7,807 nucleotides of DNA. It comes from Dehalococcoidales bacterium (GTDB lineage Bacteria > Chloroflexota > Dehalococcoidia > Dehalococcoidales > RBG-16-60-22). The stretch spans positions 1-7,807 of the forward strand of contig DAOWCR010000051.1 in NCBI GenBank assembly GCA_030639445.1, given 5' to 3'. Within the stretch, counting starts at the first letter, position 1; each line of letters starts with the position of its first letter. This document shows positions 1 through 5,916 of the stretch, piece after piece. Under the pieces are notes generated by a model. The model did not search any database and was not told where the DNA came from. It was given only the letters and a program-made list of their open reading frames with translations. Both the position numbers and the translations under genes were made by a program.

Positions 1-1195
1 ACTCGGGCAGCTTTGCCAGGCCGCTAATCTCTCTGAGCAGGTTAATAAAGTAACGGAAGCTTTCAAAAGATACATCAGGTGGAGTTGCGTGGTCGATGCC
101 GGGGAAGAAGGCGCCCGTCTCCACAAGATAGGGCACCTTGGACATAACCTCTTCGCGGAGGGCGTCTTTCCCTTTGATAAAGGCCCGCTTGTCGATATTA
201 CCGCCCAGTATTATGTCCCTGCCGTACTTCTTTCTCAGGGCCACGCCGTCCATCCCGGCGGCAACCTCAAGAGGCCAGGGAAAGTTAATCCCAACCTCCA
301 GCCAGATTGGTATCAGCTCGTTCACATCGCCGTCACTATCCAGATGGATAATGTCAATACCCTGACTGCGCAGGAAATCGGTAATTTTTTGGTAACGCGG
401 TAACATAAATTTCCGGACCATAGCCGGGGAAATCAGGGAGCCATTCTTATAAGCCATGTCTTCCCAGAAACGGACAAAATCAATCCTCAGGTCACGCAGT
501 GCCCGCCTGGCCACGCCCATGGCCAGGTGGAGCACCTGGTCCATCATATCCTCGACCAGCCCCGGCTCATCGTAGAACATGAAGAGCAGTCTCTCCAGTC
601 CCGTCCACTCCCGCAGAATCCCGAAGAAACCAGACATCAGCAAAAGGGTGGGCACATCTTCACCGTTCCTCTTGGCCACATAGGCGTCCCAGTCTCCGGG
701 CCAGCGTTCCGGGGTATCCGGGTCAAGGCGTTTCTGGTACTCCCGCCAGCTCGCCCGGTCCTTCACCGGATGGTCAAGATACTTGGGCATGGCCAGGGGA
801 TGCTCTTTGGAAATCTCCACCGTGGCTCCGCCATAAGTGGTCTCCACCCGGTGGCGCTCATCCTCGTACAGGACTTTTTGTTCGAAAACCGGGACTACCG
901 GCGGTGTCGCCAGAAAGTGCCCCGGGCCCGGCTGCTCCGGGTCCTCTTTTAAATCAGCCCGCATCACGCAGGCAATTATTTCCTGCAAAGTCTGAACGTG
1001 GTCAAGCTGAAAATAGCTTCGGAAACCTTCTGCGGTCAGGATTTCTTTAGGGGCGCCCTGTTTCACCCACGTCTCGGGGGTCTCCGCCCAGTATTTATTA
1101 AACCAGTCCACCATGGGCACATCGCCCGGCCTTTCGCCACGGCAGAGAGCTAAAAACCGCTCTCGATTGGGCATAGGTATACCTGACTCATTCAT
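1..1195 (-). CDS. URO-D-fold corrinoid methyltransferase-like protein, copy 2 (runs to window edge)
   Basis: By family this should be a cytoplasmic TIM-barrel methyltransferase that moves a methyl group between a substrate and a corrinoid protein; the substrate is unknown. I translated it by hand from the ATG at 1195: 398 codons are open to base 2 and the protein ends in KLPE. The neighbour at 1236-2432 is also 398 residues long and ends in KLPE before its stop, and base 1 reads T on this strand, so probably only the stop codon is missing. The two proteins align without gaps and are about two-thirds identical by eye. Shared motifs include MPNRERF near residue 8, FWEDMAYK at about 243, HxDSDG at 284-289, PLEVAAGMDG at about 308, GGNIDKR at 331-337 and PPDV at 372-375. 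The RQAGR-type motif of true HemE is absent, so heme synthesis is unlikely. A GGGAG ribosome site (1203-1207) lies 7 nt before the ATG. It is the third gene of the corrinoid operon. Confidence 0.85.
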   Translation of the reverse strand, partial: MNESGIPMPNRERFLALCRGERPGDVPMVDWFNKYWAETPETWVKQGAPKEILTAEGFRSYFQLDHVQTLQEIIACVMRADLKEDPEQPGPGHFLATPPVVPVFEQKVLYEDERHRVETTYGGATVEISKEHPLAMPKYLDHPVKDRASWREYQKRLDPDTPERWPGDWDAYVAKRNGEDVPTLLLMSGFFGILREWTGLERLLFMFYDEPGLVEDMMDQVLHLAMGVARRALRDLRIDFVRFWEDMAYKNGSLISPAMVRKFMLPRYQKITDFLRSQGIDIIHLDSDGDVNELIPIWLEVGINFPWPLEVAAGMDGVALRKKYGRDIILGGNIDKRAFIKGKDALREEVMSKVPYLVETGAFFPGIDHATPPDVSFESFRYFINLLREISGLAKLPE

Positions 1196-1211
1196 TTTAT
1201 ATCTCCCGGGA

Positions 1212-1225
1212 ACGCCTCGCGGCGT
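1212..1225 (-). other. Intercistronic hairpin with GNRA-type loop
   Basis: In the 40-bp gap between the two methyltransferase genes, the minus-strand transcript reads ACGCC-GCGA-GGCGT, a perfect 5-bp stem closed by a GCGA (GNRA class) tetraloop. It ends 4 nt before the GGGAG ribosome site of the downstream gene. A direct repeat CGTCGGC (plus strand, 1223-1229 and 1230-1236) overlaps it. No T-run follows, so it is not an intrinsic terminator. It may stabilise the mRNA or affect translation of the last gene; that role is inference. Confidence 0.4.
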
Positions 1226-1235
1226 CGGCCGTCGG

Positions 1236-2432
1236 CTATTCCGGCAGCTTCTCCTGTCCGCCAATCTCCCGAAGCAGGTTTAGGTAGTAGCGGAAATTTT
1301 CCAGGGGCACGTCCGGCGGCACAACATGGTCCAGACAGGGGAAGTAACCACCGGTCTCCAGCAAGTAAGGCACCTTGGACATTACTTCCTCACGGGTAGC
1401 CTCTTTCCCTTTGATAATGGCCCGCTTGTCAATATTGCCCCCCAGTATCAGGTCCTTGCCGTATTTCTTTCTCAGGGCCACGCCATCCATCCCGGCGGCA
1501 ACCTCAAGAGGCCAGGGGAAGTTAACCCCCACCTCCAGCCAGAGTGGAATCAGTTCGTCAACATTACCGTCACTATCCACGTGGAGCACGTCTATGCCAT
1601 TACTGCGGAGGAAATCGGTAATCTGTTTGTAGCGGGGCAGCATAAACTTCCGGAACATTTCCGGGGAAATCAGAGGCCCGGTCTTATAGGCCATATCCTC
1701 CCAGAAACGGACACAATCAATTCTCAGGTCCTGCACCACCCGCCGGGCAATGCCCATACTCAGGTGGAGAACCTGGTCCATCATATCCTCGACCAGCTTT
1801 GGCTCATCATAGAACATGTAGAGCAGACTCTCCATGCCCGTCCACTCCCGGAGCACTCCGAAATACCCTTCCAGCAGCAGCATCACGGGAGCATCGGTAC
1901 TGTTTATCCTTGCGGTAAAAGCATTCCAGTCCCGGGGCCACCGCGCCGGGGTATCCGGGTCAAGCCGCTTCTTGTATTCCTTCCAGGTAGCCCAGTCCTT
2001 CACCGGGCGGTCGAGAAACCTGGGCATCCGCCAGGGGTGTTCCTTGGAGATTTCCACCGTCGACCCGCCGAAAGTGGTCTCTACCCGGTGGCGCTCGTCT
2101 TCCCGGAGAACCTTTATCTCATAAACCGGGACAATCGGCGGGGTGATATGATAGTAGCCCATGGTCTGTGCCGAGGCAATCTCCTTTAAATCGGACCGGT
2201 TGTGCTCCGAAACAATCTCGTGCAGACCGTGAAGATGGTCAAACTGGAAGTACCGATTCATCGAATCCTGGTCTTTTATGTCTCGGGGGGCGCCCTGTTC
2301 AATCCAGGCGTCGACGGTTTCCGCCCAGCACCGATGGAGCCAATCAATGACGGACACATCACCCGGCCGCTCACCACGGCAGATAGCCAGAAACCGCTCC
2401 CGGTTGGGCATAGGGGCTTTTGATTTATCCAC
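1236..2432 (-). CDS. URO-D-fold corrinoid methyltransferase-like protein, copy 1
   Basis: This 398-residue protein belongs to the uroporphyrinogen decarboxylase superfamily (PF01208), in the branch used by corrinoid methyltransferases such as MtaA, CmuA and O-demethylase components rather than HemE. Its place 12 bp downstream of a corrinoid protein gene supports methyl transfer to or from that protein's cobalamin. Visible landmarks are MPNRERF (8-14), a conserved acidic patch FWEDMAYK (243-250), HVDSDG (284-289), PLEVAAG (308-314), GGNIDKR (331-337) and LDH-VPPDV (367-375). MtaA binds zinc with an HxC plus a distant Cys. Here the HxC position appears to be HVD, and Cys366 is not kept in the paralogue, so metal binding, if any, must differ. 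The start is GTG at 2432, chosen because AAAGGAG lies 7 nt upstream and the paralogue aligns from the same residue. Substrate (methoxy-aromatic, methylamine, betaine or other) cannot be told from sequence. Confidence 0.88.
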   Translation of the reverse strand: MDKSKAPMPNRERFLAICRGERPGDVSVIDWLHRCWAETVDAWIEQGAPRDIKDQDSMNRYFQFDHLHGLHEIVSEHNRSDLKEIASAQTMGYYHITPPIVPVYEIKVLREDERHRVETTFGGSTVEISKEHPWRMPRFLDRPVKDWATWKEYKKRLDPDTPARWPRDWNAFTARINSTDAPVMLLLEGYFGVLREWTGMESLLYMFYDEPKLVEDMMDQVLHLSMGIARRVVQDLRIDCVRFWEDMAYKTGPLISPEMFRKFMLPRYKQITDFLRSNGIDVLHVDSDGNVDELIPLWLEVGVNFPWPLEVAAGMDGVALRKKYGKDLILGGNIDKRAIIKGKEATREEVMSKVPYLLETGGYFPCLDHVVPPDVPLENFRYYLNLLREIGGQEKLPE

Positions 2433-2438
2433 CGGTTC

Positions 2439-2447
2439 TCTCCTTTA
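2439..2447 (-). promoter_or_regulatory. Ribosome binding site overlapping the upstream stop codon
   Basis: The strong AAAGGAG-type site of the methyltransferase gene overlaps the TAA stop (2445-2447) of the corrinoid protein gene, with GGAG at 2440-2443 and 7 nt to the GTG start at 2432. Terminating ribosomes would sit directly on it, which suggests translational coupling and matched output of the two partners. The site also supports the GTG as the true start. Confidence 0.75.
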
Positions 2448-3083
2448 AAGCGCCATCAGCCGGGCGGCTTCATCCACTGCCGAGGCGCAGTCCTCGGCGA
2501 ACCCTTCGGCGCCTATCTCGTCAGCGAACTGGCGGGTAATGGGCGCGCCGCCAATCAGTATTTTCACCTTGTCCCGCAACCCCGCCTCCTTCAGCGCCCC
2601 GATGACATTGGGCATCTCCACCATCGTCATGGTGAGCAGGGCGGACAGCGCTACGATGTCGGCCTGGCCGTCCCGCACGGCATTGACAAACACATCCGGG
2701 ACGACGTCCGCGCCCAGGTCCTCCACCCGGAAGCCGTTGCTTTCCAGCATGAGCTTGACCAGGTTCTTGCCGATGTCATGCATATCGCCCTCTACCGTAC
2801 CCACGATTACCGTTCCCTTGTTGCCGATATCCGCGTCGCCGAGGTGCGGTTTCAGCACCTCAACCCCCCGGTTCATCGCCCGGCAGGAGACCAGTATCTC
2901 GGGGAGATAGGCCGTCCCGTCTTTGAAGCGCTGTCCCAGCGCCTGGATACCGGGTACCAGCCCTTTCTCCAGAATGTCCCGGGCGGCCAGGCCGCTCTCC
3001 AGCGCCTTGCCGGCTAACTCGACGACCTGCTTGTCGTCCCCTTTTTCCACACCCTGTGCGATTGAGCCCAGAAAATCCGCCAT
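2445..3083 (-). CDS. Methyltransferase cognate corrinoid protein (MtaC/MtbC/MtvC type)
   Basis: This 212-residue soluble protein carries a cobalamin cofactor that accepts and hands on methyl groups between methyltransferases. Residues about 1-85 form the helical cap domain seen in methionine synthase and small corrinoid proteins (PF02607). Residues about 90-210 are the Rossmann-like B12-binding domain (PF02310). The base-off/His-on signature is complete: D100-M-H102-D-I-G105, with His102 the expected lower cobalt ligand, then ALSALLT around Ser147 and IGGAP at 177-181. Length and layout match the 210-220 residue corrinoid proteins of methanol, methylamine and O-demethylase systems. A GGAGG ribosome site (3091-3095) stands 7 nt before the ATG. 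It is the first gene of an operon with two URO-D-like methyltransferases. No reductive activase (RamA-like) is in the window, so reactivation must be encoded elsewhere. Confidence 0.95.
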   Translation of the reverse strand: MADFLGSIAQGVEKGDDKQVVELAGKALESGLAARDILEKGLVPGIQALGQRFKDGTAYLPEILVSCRAMNRGVEVLKPHLGDADIGNKGTVIVGTVEGDMHDIGKNLVKLMLESNGFRVEDLGADVVPDVFVNAVRDGQADIVALSALLTMTMVEMPNVIGALKEAGLRDKVKILIGGAPITRQFADEIGAEGFAEDCASAVDEAARLMAL

Positions 3084-3113
3084 GATTAAACCTCCATCTA
3101 TATTATAAATTTT

Positions 3114-3142
3114 GGGGAAATGTCAAAGGCGGGCATTTCCCC
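3114..3142 (-). other. Leader hairpin upstream of the corrinoid protein gene
   Basis: A perfect 8-bp inverted repeat, GGGGAAAT and ATTTCCCC on the minus strand, encloses a 13-nt loop. If transcription starts near 3171, it lies in the 5' leader between the palindromic operator candidate and the ribosome site. The bases after it are A/T-mixed (AAAATTTATAAT) with no U-run, so it does not look like an intrinsic terminator. I saw no cobalamin riboswitch B12-box nearby. Confidence 0.45.
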
Positions 3143-3156
3143 CCGGATATTATCCC

Positions 3157-3170
3157 GTGAAATATTTCAC
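3157..3170. promoter_or_regulatory. 14-bp perfect palindrome, candidate operator (GTGA-N6-TCAC)
   Basis: GTGAAATATTTCAC reads identically on both strands. Its layout, GTGA-N6-TCAC, has the half-sites and spacing of a Crp/Fnr-family site, although other dimeric regulators use similar symmetry. It begins just after the predicted transcription start (about 3171) of the TTGACA-17-TATCTT promoter, where a bound protein would more likely block than activate. It stands 74 bp before the corrinoid gene and is the obvious candidate for substrate-dependent control of the operon. No regulator gene is in the window. Confidence 0.55.
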
Positions 3171-3177
3171 CCCACAT

Positions 3178-3206
3178 AAGATAATGACTTTTCCCGGCCG
3201 TGTCAA
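3178..3206 (-). promoter_or_regulatory. Predicted sigma70-type promoter of the corrinoid/methyltransferase operon
   Basis: On the minus strand a perfect -35 TTGACA (3206-3201) is followed by a 17-nt spacer and TATCTT (3183-3178), which matches the -10 consensus at four of six positions including the key TA and final T. Transcription would start near 3171 and give a leader of about 88 nt. This separates the corrinoid operon from the upstream aldolase gene, which ends at 3231. No clear terminator lies between them, so read-through is possible. Confidence 0.6.
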
Positions 3207-3230
3207 GCTGCTTTCCCCGGGAACGGACAG

Positions 3231-4502
3231 TTAGCCTGATGATGAATTAGCCACGTGTTTATTGACCAGGTCCACCGTTTTGGTGGCATTCAGCTTGTGA
3301 AAGAGCAGGGAAAAACGCTTCTCCAGCATTTCCCTTATCTCCCGGAGGTTTTCTTCCGGGAGGTGCCACATTTCCTTCTTGAAATCGCCGAATGCCTTCT
3401 TCCGGGTTTTGTACCGGAACTGCTCCTCGGTCTCGCCTTCTTTTCTCTCATCGGCGTATTTTTCCGAGAGGTGCCGGTTAATATCGTTTAATAGTTCCCC
3501 GGGGAAAAACGGACTGTCATAGATAAGGTTCTGGAATCCGGTCGCCAGGTGCACCTCCAGTGTGCCCGTCCTGGGGAACATGTCAAATGCCTCGTCCGGG
3601 AGGGTAGACGCGCCGTGCTGCACGGCACCACCCATGCCAAACTCCTCCCGCGCCAGGCGGGACAGGTCTTCCAGAGTTTTGAAATCGAGTTTAACTTTGG
3701 CAATTGACCCGTCAGGCAAGACCACTCCGCCGTGCGCCGTCCCGGTCTGCACGCTTATTTTCGAGATTCCTTTTGTCTCCGGCCCCAGCCGGCCGAGGTA
3801 TCCGGCCATAAAGCCTCTCAGGTCTGCCACCGTGCTATTGCCTTTGCCGATTTCCCCAATCTCACCACCGACCGAAATGGTGACTCCTTTCGGCTCAATG
3901 CCGCGTACCAGTCTGGTCATATCGGCGGTGACCCGGCCATTTATTGCCTGCTGCTCCTCAATGGTTGGCTGGTCCAAATCAACCAGGGTAGAGGCATCGA
4001 TATCAATGTTCAGAAAGCCGGCACTTACCGCTTCCCGTACCAGCTCCTCAACCGCGTTCAGCTCTTTTTCCGGGTCCGCGCCGTATTTGCTCCGGCTGAC
4101 CTGAAAGTGGTCTCCCTGGATGAAGACCGGCCCGCGGAACCCTTCTTTAATGGCGGCGGCCAGAATACAGATGGTATACTCATCCGGTCTCTGGCCGGTA
4201 TAGCCTATCTCGGAGCGGGCAATCTCGAAGATAAAAGCGCCGACGCCATCCTTCTGGGCCGCCCGGAAGACTGCCCGGGCCACCTGGTAGGTGATACCAC
4301 GGATATTTATCGCCGGCACGGTAATGCCGCCGTAGTGCCCCTGGCCGGCGGCCTCGTACAGACCCTGAATACTGGCCGGGACAATTCCCTGTGCGGCCGC
4401 TAATTCCCGGATTGTTCGCCGGCTCTTTTCCCGGAGCTGGCTGTCTGCCGCAAAAACAGCCTCCTCCACCAGAGCGTCAATATTATCAGATACGATAGAC
4501 AT
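3231..4502 (-). CDS. Class II fructose-bisphosphate aldolase family protein (long form)
   Basis: This 423-residue cytoplasmic protein has the zinc-dependent class II aldolase signatures (PF01116). QGDH (129-132) supplies the first zinc His and IDIDAS (166-171) the acidic catalytic region. GGEIGEIGKG (212-221), VQTGTAHGG with His257 (251-259) and QHGAS with His296 (295-299) supply the remaining metal and phosphate-binding residues. It would split fructose 1,6-bisphosphate into DHAP and glyceraldehyde 3-phosphate, or run in reverse. The protein is longer than the 280-360 residues common for FbaA/GatY. The extra length is an N-terminal stretch of about 50 residues and a charged helical C-terminal tail of about 80 residues (about 340-423). 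The adjacent phosphofructokinase gene, 20 bp upstream in the same operon, strongly favours fructose-bisphosphate over tagatose-bisphosphate as substrate. A GGAGGAG ribosome site lies just before the ATG at 4502. Confidence 0.85.
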   Translation of the reverse strand: MSIVSDNIDALVEEAVFAADSQLREKSRRTIRELAAAQGIVPASIQGLYEAAGQGHYGGITVPAINIRGITYQVARAVFRAAQKDGVGAFIFEIARSEIGYTGQRPDEYTICILAAAIKEGFRGPVFIQGDHFQVSRSKYGADPEKELNAVEELVREAVSAGFLNIDIDASTLVDLDQPTIEEQQAINGRVTADMTRLVRGIEPKGVTISVGGEIGEIGKGNSTVADLRGFMAGYLGRLGPETKGISKISVQTGTAHGGVVLPDGSIAKVKLDFKTLEDLSRLAREEFGMGGAVQHGASTLPDEAFDMFPRTGTLEVHLATGFQNLIYDSPFFPGELLNDINRHLSEKYADERKEGETEEQFRYKTRKKAFGDFKKEMWHLPEENLREIREMLEKRFSLLFHKLNATKTVDLVNKHVANSSSG

Positions 4503-4522
4503 GTTCTCCTCCGGTCCGTTCT

Positions 4523-5662
4523 TTACCGGGCAGACTCTTTAGCCTTTTCTTCGTCCGCCAGTATCGTCCGGCGTCCGTTATACCTCTCGATGTCATACTG
4601 CGTTGCGATATCCACCAGACTCGGCCGGCCGATAACCTTTTCCAGCGGGACGGCCGAAATCAGGCCGTTCTGATAGCACACCATCTTGCCGAAGTCTCTC
4701 CTCTCCACCAGGTCAACCGCGGCAATGCCGAAATACCTCCCCATCCTCCGGTCATAAGCGCAGGGCGCGCCACCGCGCTGCAGGTGACTCAGGGTGACGC
4801 TCCGTACTTCCAGATTGGTATGGCTGGTTATCTCTCTGGCCAAAAATTCCCCAATCCCGCCCAGAGCTTTATGACCAAAGCTATCAACACCGCTTTCTTT
4901 GACAAACTCGACACCGCCTGTCGGCTTGGCTCCCTCGGCCACCAGAATAATGTCATATCTGGACCCTTCTCTCCTCCCCTCCAGCAGCAGCTCACCCACC
5001 CGTTCTATGGCAAAATCATATTCCGGTATCAGGATGATATAAGCCCCGCTGGCTTCTCCCCCCTCCAGTGCCAGCCAGCCGGCGTGCCTCCCCATTGTTT
5101 CCACCACGAAGATTCGCTTATGGGAGCCAGCCGTGGTCCTCAACCGGTCGACTTCCTCGGTGATAACATTTAGCGAGGTCTCAAACCCCAGGGTATAGTC
5201 AGTTTCGGGGAGGTCCTTGTCAATTGTCTTGGGAATACCGATGACGTTGGCGCCGTCTTTGGACAGCTTGTGCGCTACCCCCAGGGTATCTTCACCACCG
5301 ATGGCGATTACCACGTCCAGGCCAAGCTTACCAATATTATCCAGCACTTTTTTCGACTGGTCATTTTTCGGATCATAGGGATTCGTCCGCGAAGTCCCCA
5401 GGAAAGTCCCACCGTACCTGTCCCAGGTCCGGACCATCTCCTGACTCAGGGGCTCCAAATAGCCTCGAATGTCCGGACTGCTGATAAGGTCAACATTAAG
5501 CAGGCCCCGCCACCCTTCCCGAATCCCCAGGACCTCGTACTGGACCCCTCTTTCCCATTCCAGCCGTTCGTCCAGTGCCGTTTTAACTACCCACTTGATA
5601 GCCGGGTTCAAGCCGGCACAGTCTCCGCCGCCGGTCAGAATACCTATCTTACTTTTCTTCAT
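4523..5662 (-). CDS. 6-phosphofructokinase, pyrophosphate-dependent type by active-site residues
   Basis: This protein (379 residues from the start chosen here) phosphorylates fructose 6-phosphate to the 1,6-bisphosphate in the cytoplasm. In order are GILTGGGDCAGLNPAI (7-22) for the phosphoryl donor, FLGTSR (87-92), IGGEDTLG (121-128), PKTIDKD (144-150) with catalytic Asp148, ETMGRHAGW (188-196) and SHLQRGG (292-298) for sugar-phosphate binding. Family rules based on E. coli Gly104 and Gly124 separate donors: ATP enzymes have Gly at both, PPi enzymes have Asp and Lys. Here they are Asp125 and Lys145, so PPi is predicted and the reaction would be reversible. Lys149 stands where the usual TIDND has Asn. 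A longer reading frame opens at a TTG at 5701, but that TTG is the start of a perfect -35 box. The protein is therefore placed at the ATG at 5662, which begins MKKSKIGIL as is normal for the family. It shares an operon with the aldolase gene. Confidence 0.9.
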   Translation of the reverse strand: MKKSKIGILTGGGDCAGLNPAIKWVVKTALDERLEWERGVQYEVLGIREGWRGLLNVDLISSPDIRGYLEPLSQEMVRTWDRYGGTFLGTSRTNPYDPKNDQSKKVLDNIGKLGLDVVIAIGGEDTLGVAHKLSKDGANVIGIPKTIDKDLPETDYTLGFETSLNVITEEVDRLRTTAGSHKRIFVVETMGRHAGWLALEGGEASGAYIILIPEYDFAIERVGELLLEGRREGSRYDIILVAEGAKPTGGVEFVKESGVDSFGHKALGGIGEFLAREITSHTNLEVRSVTLSHLQRGGAPCAYDRRMGRYFGIAAVDLVERRDFGKMVCYQNGLISAVPLEKVIGRPSLVDIATQYDIERYNGRRTILADEEKAKESAR

Positions 5663-5672
5663 GGTAATCGTC

Positions 5673-5701
5673 ATTATAAAGTTAGCCGTCCTCAATGTCA
5701 A
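5673..5701 (-). promoter_or_regulatory. Perfect sigma70-type promoter of the phosphofructokinase-aldolase operon
   Basis: On the minus strand TTGACA (5701-5696), a 17-nt spacer and TATAAT (5678-5673) match the bacterial housekeeping consensus at every position. Transcription should start about 6-7 nt after the -10, near 5666-5667, only about 4-5 nt before the ATG at 5662. No Shine-Dalgarno sequence precedes this ATG, which fits a leaderless or nearly leaderless mRNA. The promoter spans the 13 codons of the longer N-terminal frame, so that extension cannot be translated from this transcript. Confidence 0.85.
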
Positions 5702-5777
5702 TAAAATATTGATGGCCGGGACCGGTTATCTAAAGTTACCTCACCTGAATGAAGCATTATGGTGCATCTGGTAGATT

Positions 5778-5818
5778 GCGAAGTTAACCCGCCAGACCTG
5801 TTTCTGGCGCCTCTTCGC
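5778..5818. repeat. Two-tier inverted repeat (hairpin-forming)
   Basis: An outer pair GCGAAG (5778-5783) and CTTCGC (5813-5818) flanks a perfect 7-bp inner pair CGCCAGA (5790-5796) and TCTGGCG (5803-5809) with a 6-nt loop. The internal loop is 6 nt on one side and 3 nt on the other. No T-run follows on either strand, so a terminator is unlikely. It lies about 75 bp upstream of the phosphofructokinase promoter and about 100 bp before the ABC-ATPase remnant. It could be a small dispersed repeat or a protein-binding site. Confidence 0.45.
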
Positions 5819-5916
5819 GCCACAACCCATCATTGCCCCGCTACTTTCCAATCTCTGAGTCCGACGTTGCCCTGTGCCGTAATTACCCTTGTTAAATCTG
5901 GAAAGCGAGAATTTAG

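Noticed and set aside
1326..2189. A 287-codon plus-strand open frame across the methyltransferase gene
   Set aside because: It is antisense to a clear family member. The matching plus-strand frame over the paralogue (89-403 and 527-952) is broken, and its product shows no recognisable motif; it is a codon-bias shadow.
1..2432. HemE (true uroporphyrinogen decarboxylase) for heme synthesis
   Set aside because: The RQAGR-type N-terminal motif is missing, the proteins are tandem copies and the neighbour is a corrinoid protein, which points to methyl transfer.
3102..3126. TTGACA and TATAAT close to the corrinoid gene
   Set aside because: Both boxes are perfect, but the spacer is only 13 nt and the start would fall in the ribosome site. 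The TTGACA also overlaps the leader hairpin, so the 3178-3206 promoter is preferred.
3084..3230. Cobalamin riboswitch ahead of the corrinoid protein gene
   Set aside because: No B12-box-like sequence was seen, and the predicted leader of about 88 nt is too short for the usual structure of about 200 nt.
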